DNA of 64,000 nt, taken from Nematopogon swammerdamellus. Lineage: Eukaryota; Arthropoda; Insecta; Lepidoptera; Adelidae. Position 1 is the first letter of the stretch, and the number at the start of each line of letters is the position of its first letter. The translations under genes were made by a program, and so were the position numbers. The DNA lies in the NCBI GenBank assembly GCA_946902875.1, contig OX336343.1, positions 13,513,361 through 13,577,360 of the forward strand, given 5' to 3'. Below the pieces are notes generated by a model. That model searched no databases and was not told the origin of the DNA. It saw only the letters and a list, made by a program, of their open reading frames with translations. Below are positions 32,680-42,542 of this stretch, one piece after another.

Positions 32680-33280
32680 GTAGGTATAAAAAAGATATTA
32701 CAATAAAATGTTTCCCGTTTAATTTGTTTGCTGACCCTCCAGTTTGTATGACGTCATTTCAGGTCAGCAGATATTTCCGACGGGTTTGCGAGCGAGTCAC
32801 ACTCTTGACCGTCACACTCTTGACCGTTTTTAGGGTTCCGTACCAAAAAATTGTCCCACCTTATATGGAAAGACTGGGTCCGTGTCATTCATGATAAGAA
32901 GTTGTTTGTCCGTGTGTCCACCTGCCTCACTCTTCTTTTTTTTACTGACAATAGTATAGGGGTTTTAACTGACAATAGTAGAACATTTAAATCCTGCATG
33001 ATGCTATCGTTTTTCGTTCCACATTCCGCTTTAAAAAGTAAATGCATTTTAAAATATTTCTTTAAACAGTGCTAATATTTGTTTTGTCAATAATTTCCCG
33101 GCAGAGTTCTAATCTTATCGAGACGGACTACATAGGTAATACCGCTATTTCTTAAAAAAACCAGATGATTTTTCCGTTATCTATCACACATGCATCGTGC
33201 AATACGAACAACTTGAACACTTATTTCGGTTGGAATGTTTGACATACTTGTTCACAGTTGTGGGGAGCAAAGAGCTCGCA
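32680..33280. other. Upstream region of cluster gene 2
   Basis: 'agggttccgtacc' near 32832 is a possible repeat-E fragment. The last 30 bp ('cacagttgtggggagc', 'aaagagctcgca') resemble the corresponding bases before cluster gene 3. Confidence 0.4.
33254..33280 (+). promoter_or_regulatory. Probable 5' UTR shared with cluster gene 3
   Basis: 'acagttgtggggagcaaaga' here and 'acagtattgtgtgaaacaaa' at 38997-39016 are alignable, both ending 'caaagagc' a few bases before the ATG. This suggests initiator plus leader inherited through duplication. Confidence 0.45.
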
Positions 33281-35867
33281 ATGGTTGATATTAATTTATT
33301 CTATGATACGATACCATTTTGGATTGTTTCTGTAAGTGAATTTGAACTATAAGTGTTTCTAGTTTGCCATCTTAGGGAAATTATTTCCGATGAAAGATGT
33401 GATTTTCTGTTATGGGAACTAACAACAATTTTCTATAATCTGTGTTAGTACATGGGTATGCATGCTGCTATTATTTTTCTAGTTTATTTTAACCGGTTGA
33501 CTTCCACAGTTTGTAATTAAAGCTGATGACGGCAGACTTTCAGTCGCCCTCTACCCACTTGCCGGCGCCTGACTTCTGCCCTATAAATTGTTAATATACA
33601 TTTTATTTAAGCTAATTACAAAATCAAATAGAAATTAAAAATACCTATCAAATTAAAATTACCTAAATTAAAATAAAACAAACAAACAATAAAAATAATT
33701 AACCTCTCGAGAGACTGCCACGATCCGGATTTGCCTAACGCCAGAGACAAAGAGCCTGGAAGGCCTCAGTTCGCTATAAAAAAATAGGTAAAAAAACTTT
33801 TAAGTTAAATGTTTTATTTAAAAATCATCAGCTGTACCAAAAACTAGAAAATAATTAGGATACAAACCTGGGCCTACTTAATATTTTATGTTTGGGTAAT
33901 AAATCGTGCAATACTAGCAGTGCTGTCTTCTCATGTCGGATGCCAAGGGGCACTTTGTGTCGCTGCGTCAGCGGAATAAGTAGGTAATAAATTGGGACTT
34001 TTAACAGACTAATATAAAAACGTGGGGCGCATTTGATGTTTTTATACGAGGTAAAGGATTATTGTATTAAGTCTAATTGAATTACATCAATAGATTTTTA
34101 ATACTTAACTAAACATATTTTTTATAAAATAAAAAAAAATCGTCAAAAGGCTAACATTTTAAGACATAATTACTTTAGACTATTAAATATACATTTAGAG
34201 TATAAAATATAAAAATTAATAAACTAAAGCAGAATTGGTGGTAGGGTTTAACCCGCCCGGGTTGGTACCACCGCACTGAATGAAACGTCGGTCTAAACGG
34301 CTATGTAAATAGTTTGTTTTTTCCGACCGAGTTCAGTGTAGCCGGCACGATCAGAAGGGGAAGCACTGACATGGCACCTAGTTCACCCGGTGTTATGGGC
34401 TGACATCACGGACGTTGTAGGTGATGTAGCCAACCGTGTCAGTTTCCATAAAAAAAAAAAAAGAATAATTTTGTCGCTGACAAGCAAGTTTTGATGTTAG
34501 CGATGGCCAAACCAATGGTAGTGACTGCCGGAATGGTTCTTCGGGAACAGTAGAGTCTATCGTACCTCCACAAACTCCACAGGCTGGCCGCGCAGAGCTC
34601 TTTTTTTTTTTTTTTTTTTTATGGAACCTGACACGGTTGGCTACATCACCTACAACATCCGTGATGTCAGCCCATAACACAGGGCGAACTAGGTGCCATG
34701 TCAGTGCTTCCCTTCATTTCATGTCGGCTACACTAAACTGGACGGAAAACACGAACTATTTACATAGCCGTTTCGACCGACGTTTCGTTCAGTGCGGTGG
34801 TACCAACCCGGCCGGGATAAACCCTACCACCTAGTAAGGTAAGAAGGGAAGGGACCTACAGTTTAACGTGGGATCCGAACCACGGTCAGCCTCCAACGGT
34901 CGAGCGGTCACCCATCCAATCACTGACCGCGCTCAGCGTTGCTTAATAGCTCTCCTTGTACCCCTCGACGCCCGCGCCGTAGTCCCCACTAACCTTAGCT
35001 CAACTTGCTAACCTTGATGTCCATGGATGAGATAGTCCACCGACGGCCATCGACATTGTTGCTGATCACTCGTGACCGTTCAGTTCAAGGATGCCTCTGC
35101 CTCTGGAAGTTATCGAAATCTACAACTATATTAATTAATTTGTGCTTATTATAATAAGTTAAACCGGTAAACTCTGGAACGCTCTCCCTGTCCATGTATT
35201 TCCCCCAAGTACTTGTTCATTGAAATCGCGACATGTGTCGCCGAGCCACCCATAAGGTGTCTAACGACGCCCACGGATATTCGGAGTTATGCGGGGGTTG
35301 CGAATGCCATGCCGGCGCGAAGAACCTGTCAGTTCTTCACGCCTCTCTTGAAGAACCCGAGACTGTACTTATTCGCATTTATTCACATCACCTAATAGGT
35401 ACATTTATTGTCAGGCCATCACACCTTGGTGAGCTAGATGCCATATCAGTGCTTGCCATTTGATTGTGCCGGTTACGCTGGACTGGACGGAAAAAAACAG
35501 TTTTCTTACAGGGTTCTCTTGTTTCTGGACTTGTTAATGGCCAATTACCTTTCATGCAAATAATGTTGACCTTTTTTTTCAGATCTCCTTATTTTTATTC
35601 TCAATTTACCGCGTTTATCTTCGCATTCGTACAGCATGGCAAAATTTCATTAGTGAAGAAACGCCCCCACCTGAAGGCGCTAATACAACTAATGCGACTG
35701 CCCCAACAACGTACGGAGCTACAAGCTCCTCTAACGCTCTTCGTGATGTGACAGCGGCGCATTTACCCGGTTCACTTCCATACCACAAGTATACGAAAGT
35801 AGAGGAAGAAAGAGTACACAGGTACAAGAAAGTAGAGGAAAAAAAGTACACAAGTATACGAAAGTAG
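33281..35867 (+). CDS. Single-pass membrane protein (cluster gene 2)
   Basis: Two exons: 33281-33331 (17 codons, donor gtaagt) and 35583-35867 (acceptor in 'ttttttttcag'), 111 residues. The product starts MVDINLFYDTIPFWIVS. The hydrophobic segment (about 11-28) is interrupted by the phase-0 intron as in the sister genes, followed by YRVYLRIRT (basic, cytoplasmic side). The tail has ETPPPEG and SSSNALRD but no PPxY. The last 25 or so codons (KYTKVEEERVHRYKK) are encoded by a 33-bp minisatellite that continues past the stop; a 1-bp shorter second unit shifts the frame into TAG. AATAAA lies at 36053. The most diverged member; it could be decaying. The intron carries an inverted SINE-A pair. Confidence 0.6.
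33600..33775 (-). repeat. Possible relic of RLE element 3' end
   Basis: 'tcaaattaaaattacctaaa' and the position of a T-rich/A-rich block before a GC-richer end recall 22830-22990. The similarity is weak. Confidence 0.3.
34235..34462 (+). repeat. SINE-A copy, inverted partner 1
   Basis: Starts inside the body ('ttggtggtagggtttaaccc') and ends in an A tail. Together with 34600-34950 it forms an inverted pair. Confidence 0.85.
34600..34950 (-). repeat. SINE-A copy with 5S-like head, inverted partner 2
   Basis: The body is followed by B box ('gatccgaaccacgg' on plus) and the 5S-like box with intact 'gatgggtgaccg' on the minus strand, then 'ttaagcaacgctgagcgcgg'. The tRNA 5' part beyond 34950 is missing. 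Its T-rich end is 22 bases of T (34600-34620). Confidence 0.85.
35212..35375 (+). repeat. Interspersed repeat I, copy 3
   Basis: 'gtgtctaacgacgcccacgg', 'gttgcgaatgccatgccgg' and 'cttcacgcctctcttgaaga' align with 265-420. Preceded by 'ctctggaacgctctccctgt', LINE-like wording that may be the end of an RT ORF. Confidence 0.6.
35418..35497 (-). repeat. SINE-A fragment
   Basis: A short degenerate piece with 'gtgagctagatgccatatca' and 'actggacggaaaa', just 85 bp before exon 2 of cluster gene 2. Confidence 0.55.
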
Positions 35868-36050
35868 AGGAAGAAAGAGTACACAAGTACAAGAAAGTAG
35901 AGGAAGAAAGTATACTAGTATACGAAAGTAGAGGAAGAAAGAGTACACAAGTTCAAGAAAGTAGAGGAAGAAGAGTACACAAGTATAAGAAAGTAGAAGA
36001 AGAAAGAGTACACATGTACAAGATAGTAGGGGAAAAAGAGTACACGGCTC
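35790..36050 (+). repeat. 33-bp minisatellite across the end of cluster gene 2
   Basis: About eight units of 'cacaagtatacgaaag' plus 'tagaggaagaaagagta', length 31-33 bp. The first two and a half units are inside the reading frame; the rest is 3' UTR. Confidence 0.85.
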
Positions 36051-36148
36051 AGAATAAAACGGGAGACACTGAAATTTATACGAATAGCATTCACTAGTTT
36101 CTTGCCAAGGCTGATGATATTCGACAGATTTTCTAGGCGAACCTACTA

Positions 36149-36270
36149 TTTTTTTATCTCAAAACTGAAACGGTTGGCTACATCACCAAAACCACAGCCC
36201 ACAACATCCACGATGTCAGCCCATAAGACCGGGTGAACTAGGTGCCATGTCAGTGCTTCCCTTCATTTCA
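36149..36270 (-). repeat. SINE-A fragment
   Basis: Covers the tail side only ('cggttggctacatcacc', 'gaccgggtgaactaggtgcc'), with an internal small duplication of 'accacagcccacaacatcca' type wording. Confidence 0.7.
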
Positions 36271-36590
36271 TGTTTTTTTATGGTTTGTTTTTGGCTGTTA
36301 TAAACATTTTTGGTAGGCAGTATTTTTTTTTTTAATTCCATTAACTTTTTTATACATACCGTTTTTCATGTGCTCTTCCAGAACTCAGACGGGCTTGACC
36401 CAATCCCCTGAGTTAGGTATGTATTTATTTTAGTCGGGGCGAGTCTCGTAAATTGAGTCCATTTTTGACCCGCGACGCAAACGGAGGGGTGGTTATAAGT
36501 TTGACGCCTACTACGTCTGTCTGTCTGTCTGTGTATCTCTCTGTGACATCGTAGCTCCCAAACGGATGGACCGGTTTGGATGTGGTTTTG
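36271..36590. repeat. Interspersed repeat with (TGTC)n
   Basis: 36429-36590 includes 'gacccgcgacgcaaacgg', a (TGTC)n run and 'atcgtagctcccaaacggat', wording typical of a dispersed insect repeat that here lies next to repeat E. No gene. Confidence 0.4.
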
Positions 36591-36860
36591 TAGGTTTCCG
36601 TATCCCGTACGGAAGCCTATTACTGTCTGTCCGTCCGTCTGTCCGTCCGAGTGCTGTATCTCTTGAACCGTAATAGGTAGCTCGTTGAAATTTTCACAGA
36701 ATATGTGTTATTATGCGGATATAACAACAAATAATAAAACATAGAAAAAGTTAAAAATTGAGGGGGGTTCCAATACAAGAAACTTGTTTTTTTCAATAAT
36801 TTTTTTTTGTGGTGCGGAAACCTCGGTGCGCGAGTCCGACTCGCACTTGGTCGGTTTTTA
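36591..36860 (-). repeat. Interspersed repeat E, minus copy
   Basis: Reverse complement of the 43124-43399 copy: ends 'gcgcgagtccgactcgcact', begins 'ggtttccgtatcccgtacgg'. Confidence 0.75.
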
Positions 36861-36894
36861 CTAGAAAGCTGGTTTAGCCGGGATGGTTCTTGGC

Positions 36895-37190
36895 TATTTA
36901 TTTATTTATTTATTTATTTATTTACTCAAAAACCTCCTATTTACAGATAATATCCAATTCTTAGGTTAGGTTAATAATAATAATACAATAATATAATCCA
37001 ATACTATGTTTGTTATCAAGTAAGCAAGTAGGTAATCCAAAATGTAAGTCTCTTAAAAAGCTTGAAATTAACGTTAATTTACAAACCAGAATCTTAGCCA
37101 TGTTTGTAATCAAGTAACCAAGTAGCTAATCCAAATTAACGTTTGAAACCGTGTTTGTAATCAAGTAAGCAAGTAAATAAAAGTTAAATA
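36895..37190. repeat. (TTTA)n and about 80-bp tandem repeat
   Basis: A (TTTA)n run at 36896-36925 is followed by three imperfect copies of 'gtttgtaatcaagtaagcaa' with flanks (37008, 37104 and 37148 regions). Confidence 0.6.
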
Positions 37191-37420
37191 AAAATGTTAA
37201 AAAGCCCCCGAGCCCTTAAAACGTAAAAATAACAGTAAATAAGCGCGTAGCTCTAAGTTTTTATATGTTTTATTTGCTTAGCGGCACCCGACGCCTTTAA
37301 GTAACTAAACTTAAATTATATTTTACTTTTTATCGGGTCGCGTGTTTTTTAATTTGTATATAAAATTTTTTTATATTTTATCCATCTTGCCGACGCGACG
37401 TTTGATCGAATCAAAGTACA

Positions 37421-37468
37421 GTTAGGTTAGGTTAGGTTAGGTTAAGTTAGGTTAGGTTAGGTACAGTT
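37421..37468 (+). repeat. Interstitial (TTAGG)n tract
   Basis: About nine units of TTAGG with single deviations (TTAAG, TACAG). TTAGG is the canonical insect telomere repeat. Single TTAGG doublets also occur at 36961-36971. Confidence 0.85.
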
Positions 37469-37639
37469 AGGTGTAGGTAGTAAATTCATCAGTGGATATT
37501 GTTATAATGCCACTTCAATATATTCCTGTGATTACTTATACTATAGTGAAATAAGTTTATATTAAATTTGTCTATGAAATAAAATATTTTTACATGAATT
37601 TATTTTATTTACCTACCTTTACCTACCTCTACCTTTTAC

Positions 37640-37985
37640 CTTTGGCAGTAACTCTCACGCCCTCTCTCTTCTCTTCCGCACATTTAATGATCCTGCTGTT
37701 CCCAAATACTTGAGTGAACGATTTGAATTTCTTTCTTCTCACGGCCAGGCCGTGAGAAGAAAAAAATTCAAATTTAAGATCTGCTGACAACTTACTCTTG
37801 GCAATACCGGCTCACTCAAGCTCGTTCTACACGGACTCTTTCACAGTACAAACAGCTCGCCTCTGGAATAATCTGTCTGCCCGTGCATTTACGCTCCTCT
37901 ACGTCTATGAATGTATTTAAGATAAATTTAAACAAACTTCTCCTTTCATTACCGAAGTAAATGCACTTTATATTACATAAGTATA
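37640..37985 (+). pseudogene. LINE RT C-terminal fragment
   Basis: Frames read RTFNDPAVPKYLSERFEFLSS, then after a frameshift RSFTVQTARLWNNL-like wording (SFTVQTARLWNNLSAR), and again NVFKINLNKLL. This succession is usual at the C-terminus of Jockey/CR1-like LINE proteins. At least two frameshifts and stops, no catalytic part. Confidence 0.6.
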
Positions 37986-38144
37986 TATCTTTACTCACCT
38001 TCTCTTACTCTCCTGTCATTCAGTTGATTGTGTTGCACAACGGTACCACCGATTAATGTACATATATATGTAAGTTTATTATATACATATATATGCTTAT
38101 TAAAGTATCTATGTACTTTAAAGTATTTAAAGTATAAAGTATTT

Positions 38145-38466
38145 GTACCGTGTGGGGCCGGTACTTTAAAAGAATAGCCCCACTGCATCTCTCCCCGTGT
38201 ATGTCGTAAAAGGCGACTAAGGGATATGACTCCCTTCTTATATCACTAGGTGGTAGGGTTTAACCCGCCCGGGTTGATACCACCGCACTGAATGAAAGGT
38301 CGGTCGAAACGGCTATGTAAATAGTTTGTGTTTTCCGTCCAGTTCAGTGTAGCCGGCACGACCGAAGGGAAGCACTGACGTGGCACCAAGTTCACCCGGT
38401 GTTATGGGCTGACATCACGGATGTTGTAGGTGATGTAGCAAACCGTGTCAGTTTCCATAAAAAAAA
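38145..38466 (+). repeat. SINE-A body with complete head H
   Basis: Starts 'gtaccgtgtggggccggtac' and passes 'cgtaaaaggcgactaaggga' into the SINE-A body at about 38245 ('ctaggtggtagggtttaacc'). Ends with 'tttccataaaaaa'. This is the best copy to define head H. Confidence 0.9.
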
Positions 38467-38511
38467 CAAAAAAAAATGTAGTATTCGTACGTAGTTTATC
38501 ATACATATTTC

Positions 38512-38680
38512 TTTAATCTAACACATTGTCACAAACTATTCTGGTTCGCCTGCATGTACTTCTCCCACATTCCAAAGGTTAGTTAGAATAGAATGCCTCG
38601 CTGCATTAAGCTCGCCTGTTGTACCTAATTTTGATAAATTGGTGTTCAATAAAGAATATATACATACATACATACATTTT
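38512..38680 (+). repeat. LINE-like 3' UTR with TACA tail
   Basis: Matches 63465-63600 in reverse ('ttcgcctgcatgtacttctc', 'ttaagctcgcctgttgtacc', 'ttggtgttcaataaagaata') and ends in a (TACA)n tail. Confidence 0.65.
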
Positions 38681-39025
38681 ATTCTCGCGAAACAATATAG
38701 AGGTACCTACACGATATATTAATTTTATTATAAGAAATAATGAAATAACAGTACAAATGCCTAAATCATGAAAAATTGTCCGCAACTGATAAAATGGTTG
38801 GTATTTTAAAATTTTCAATGGGGAAGTACCCAAATCCGCCGTCCCCTCCATCCATCGATAGGCGCGACCGTAGTTCCTATCTTATAATATCAGTTATCAG
38901 TTGTCGCCGATATGATAAACAAGATTATTGTCAAAATCGATATATTTATCACAAACACACAGTTGATCGCCAGTCTATGTTTTATCATATTTCGTGACAG
39001 TATTGTGTGAAACAAAGAGCCCACT
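38681..39025. other. Upstream region of cluster gene 3
   Basis: Likely promoter area. No TATA box at a sensible distance; the 30 bp before the ATG resemble those of cluster gene 2. A 'tatcagttatcagttgtcgc' repeat lies at 38888. Confidence 0.35.
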
Positions 39026-42000
39026 ATGAATAACTTCGGACCACCATTGTATATTATCATACCATTTTCTATTGTTTTCGTAAGTGACATTTTAAAATAA
39101 TTTAAAGTTTCATAGTATTGATTTGTTAAAATATCTTTTTAAACAAAGTGCAGAAGCATGTAAGCTACAAACTGAATATTGCACAATGTTGCACTTACAC
39201 TTTCAACCACGTAATTTTGCTGCTTGAAACTGGTCTAAAATCTGAATCTACAAACGGAATATTCCACAATACTGCAATTCCATTTACAGCTACGTAACTT
39301 AGCTGTATGAATCTGGTCTAAAATCTGAACCTACAAGCTGAATATTGCACAATGTTGCACTTACAATTTCAACCACGCAATTTTGCTGCTTGAAACAGGT
39401 CTAAAATCTTATTCTACAAACGGAATATTCCGCAACACTGCAATTCCACTTATGTAGAGCTACGTAACTTTGCTATATGAATCTGGTCTAAAATCTGAAT
39501 ATTGCACAATGTTGCACGTACACTTTCAGTCATGTAACTTTGCTATAAAGCTATTCTAAAATCTGAAGCTTCAAATTGAATATTGCACAATTTTGCACTT
39601 ACACATTCATCTAAGTACGTAACTTTGCGATATGAAGTTGGTCTAACAACTGAATATTGCGTAATGTTGCACTTAAGTACATATACTTTCGGTCGCGTAA
39701 CTTTGCTGTATGATTTTAGTCTAAAAACTGAAGCTACAAACTGAATATTCCACTATGTGCCCTTACACTTTGCGCCACGGAAATTTGCTGTGTGAAGTTG
39801 GTCTACAAGCGTAGTATCTTATCTATCATTAGTACGCACAATATTAGACGCAAGTGGTTACGCATTACTGTCTGCGTAACTAACTTCACACTGCTATATT
39901 TGTCAGAATGACTAATAAAAACGTTTATTATCTTATCTATCAGTGATCTCAACATACCGCCATTTGATAGTATTTATTTTTAAATAAGGTACGTACATAC
40001 TTTTGATTTCATGATAATAATCGTTAGGTGATGTACGTCACTGCGCCTTAATTGTACCAGGGGTAATCACCTTACCGAAACATCATAATTATAGGCATGT
40101 CTATTTTGGAAGGTATTTAAAAAAAACCTTTTTAAAAAAGCATTGAACCGGCTTAAAAAGCAACTACTTAGAACTAAAAAAATAATAATTAAATAATTGA
40201 GTTGAAGGCGGTACAAAAGCACACCAGAAAATTGATAGATGAAGCCCTTTTGTTTGTGCTTTTGTACCGCATTAGACATTATGGGAGTGGAAGAGGCGGC
40301 AGAGCGTCAGGATCGTGGCACGTGGAGATCCGTTGCCTCTGCCTACCCCACCGGGAAACAGGCGTGACGCTATGTATGTAGTTGTTTTTTTAAGTCGGTT
40401 CAATGTTTTTTAAAACAGTTTTTTATTTCACTCTTTTTAGTAATTTTACATAAAAAAGAATCACATAAATCGGTTGTCGTTGTATAGAATTATTCGACAC
40501 ACTTAAATGTCCATATCTTGAAAACGAATGAACCGATTTTGATAAAACTTGCACTGTTCCCTATGTAAAATGTAAGCCAATAAAAAAAGAATGGTCACAA
40601 TCCGATTAATAGTTTCGGAGAAATGCGTGGACAAACATAAATACATACAAACATACATAAACATACATATATACACATATACATTTTTTTATATTCGTTT
40701 GAAAGCTCTAATAGATTATCATATGTGAATATATAGTGGGGCCGGTACTTAAAAAGAATATTTCCACTGCATCTCTCTCCATGCATGTCGTAAAAGGCGA
40801 CTAAGGGATAAGGACAAGATGCCGTGCTAAAGGGCGACAGGCTCGCCACCTCTCACCTTGGCACGGTACTTCCACCGAGTCATGCAGCAGGTGGGTGTTC
40901 GTGCCTTACTTGCTGCTTGATCGATTTAATCTTGTTCGAATACTTTGCGAAACGCGGTGGTCGGTGTTGTGCTGTAATTGACCAGAGTTCTTGCAGCACA
41001 AAACCGATTACTCTGCTTAACCCGATTGTCGGGATTCAGCGTGTGTGATATGTATGTGATATATTGTAGTTCTATTACTTACATATGTGTTGAATTGATA
41101 ACCTCCTTTTTTAGGTTTCCGTATCCCGTACGGAAGCCTATTATTTTATTTGAAGTCGGTTAAAAATATATACATAAATAATTAAATATGTATAAGAAGA
41201 ATAACTTATTTATCGGATAAGGGAAAAAAGGACATAACAATAACAGCCATCAACGGTTACAATGGTTGCTTATATACTTTGTATTGAACGAAGGGAAGCA
41301 CTGACTAGGCAGGCATCTAGTTCGCCAAGGTGTTATGGGCTGACATCACGGATGTAGTAGGTGATGTAGCCAACCGTGTCAGCCTATATAAAAAAAAACT
41401 TATTAGCACCTAATAACTTTTAATTTTTTTTTTTATTTTTTTTTATGGAAACTGACACGGTTGGCTACATCACCTACATCGTCCGTGATGTCAGCCCATA
41501 ACACCGGGTGAACTAGGTGCCATGTCAGTGCTTCCCCCTTTGATCGTGCCGGCTACACTGAACTGGTCGGAAAACACAAACTATTTACATAGCCGTTTTG
41601 ACCGACGTTTCATTCAGTGCGGTGGTACCAACCCGGGCGGGTTAAACCCTACCACCAAGTAAGATTAGGAGGGAAGGGACCTACAGTTTTACGAGGAATC
41701 CGAACCTCGGTCAGCCTCCAACGGTCAGCGGTCACCCATCCAAGAACTGACCGCACCCAGCGTTGCTTAACTTTCAATAGCGACAGTTGACTGTCTGCAC
41801 CACTGAGCTATCGAGGCTGACAATATATAAAATATCCCAAACGAATCCTGGATTGTCTTTTATGAGAACACTACGGACAATATATTAAATTTCTATTTAA
41901 AAAAAAACGTGTTAACAATTTCATAACTTCATGAAAATTAATGAAAATGTATAAACTTTGTTTTCTGCGTTTGGCTTAGTCTCCTCACATAATATTTTAG

Positions 42001-42542
42001 ACTCATCCTTTTTGAGCTTCTTGAGAACGTCTTTCGTCGTCGTTGATCGCATGGCACATTAAGTATTTAGAATTCTTTCCTTTTTCCAGATTCTCATCTT
42101 ACTTTTGGCTATTTACGGGATGTGCCACAATATCAGGATGCAAAGAAAAATAATGCAGAACGGGGGGATGATGGTGACAAGCACGTACAACGGCGGGATG
42201 GGAATGGGAGTTCAACACCAAGAGACCTTCGTGGTCGCCCCGCCGCAGCCAACGAACGCATCATTACAACCTGCTCTTCAAGTTTCGCCGCCTCGAGCCA
42301 CGGACGTACTCCCCGGTACCGGACAATACGGTGCTATGAACCAGCATCAGAACCAACACATTGTAGATATGGGAGCGCCTCCGCCATACACTGGCTACCC
42401 GCCCCACTCAGGACAGTTCTACCACCATCAGCCTGCCAGCTCTGCGCATGCTAACTTTCAACCCGGACCCGAACGTCTAGGACAATCCGAAATCGAGAAA
42501 GGTTTTCGTTCCGGAGACGTTGGCAGCCCGACCCGCTATTGA
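39026..42542 (+). CDS. PPxY single-pass membrane protein (cluster gene 3)
   Basis: Exons 39026-39079 (18 codons, donor gtaagt) and 42090-42542 (acceptor 'tttttccag'), 168 residues, the longest member. The product starts MNNFGPPLYIIIPF. The transmembrane segment is about residues 8-29, split by the phase-0 intron after residue 18. HNIRMQRKIM follows, then Gly/Met-rich NGGMMV, QHQETFVV, a Pro/Gln-rich part, HIVDMGAPPPYTG (PPPY at about 115-118) and a charged end. NGG(M)MV, QET and HIV(D/N)M..PPPY are shared with cluster gene 4. Predicted topology is N-out, C-in. PPxY suggests recruitment of a WW-domain protein. AATAAA at 42904. The 3-kb intron carries an approximately 82-bp tandem array, a hairpin repeat, SINE-B and SINE-A copies. 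Confidence 0.8.
39140..39815 (+). repeat. Approximately 82-bp tandem array in intron of cluster gene 3
   Basis: Eight to nine diverged units around 'gaatattgcacaatgttgca', 'cgtaactttgctgtatga' and 'ggtctaaaatctgaa'. Two unit types ('attgcacaatgttgc' and 'attccacaatactgc') alternate in the first half, so a dimeric higher-order unit is likely. Confidence 0.85.
40100..40730. mobile_element. Foldback element, copy 2
   Basis: 'gagttgaaggcggtacaaaagc' region (40199-40221) pairs with 'gcttttgtaccgc' (40258-40270). The part 40395-40720 aligns with 3030-3300 ('catatcttgaaaacga', 'cacaatccgattaatagttt'). A LINE-like scrap ('gtggaagaggcggcagagcg', 40287-40385) is inserted between. Confidence 0.55.
40731..41055 (+). 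repeat. SINE-B with head H
   Basis: Head H ('ggggccggtacttaaaaaga', 'tgtcgtaaaaggcgactaag') joins the SINE-B body at about 40813 ('gacaagatgccgtgctaaag'), ending 'cagcgtgtgtgatatgtatg'. Confidence 0.85.
41289..41398 (+). repeat. SINE-A fragment (3' end)
   Basis: 'gggaagcactgac' through 'ccaaccgtgtcagcc' with A tail; lies head-to-head with the next copy. Confidence 0.75.
41430..41822 (-). repeat. SINE-A, best full-length copy
   Basis: On the minus strand from 41822: 'gcctcgatagctcagtggtg' (A box), then 'agttaagcaacgctgggtgc' and 'ttggatgggtgaccgc' (5S-like), then 'gaggttcggattcctc' (B box). The body follows and ends in an A tail at the left. In the 5S-like 47 bases I count about nine differences from the Drosophila 5S sequence recalled from memory. 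Confidence 0.9.

Noticed and set aside
34393..34680. 95-codon minus-strand frame starting MLWADITDVVGDVANRV, also found at 8748 and 56410-56721
   Set aside because: It is the antisense or sense reading of the SINE-A body and recurs wherever that body occurs; not a gene.
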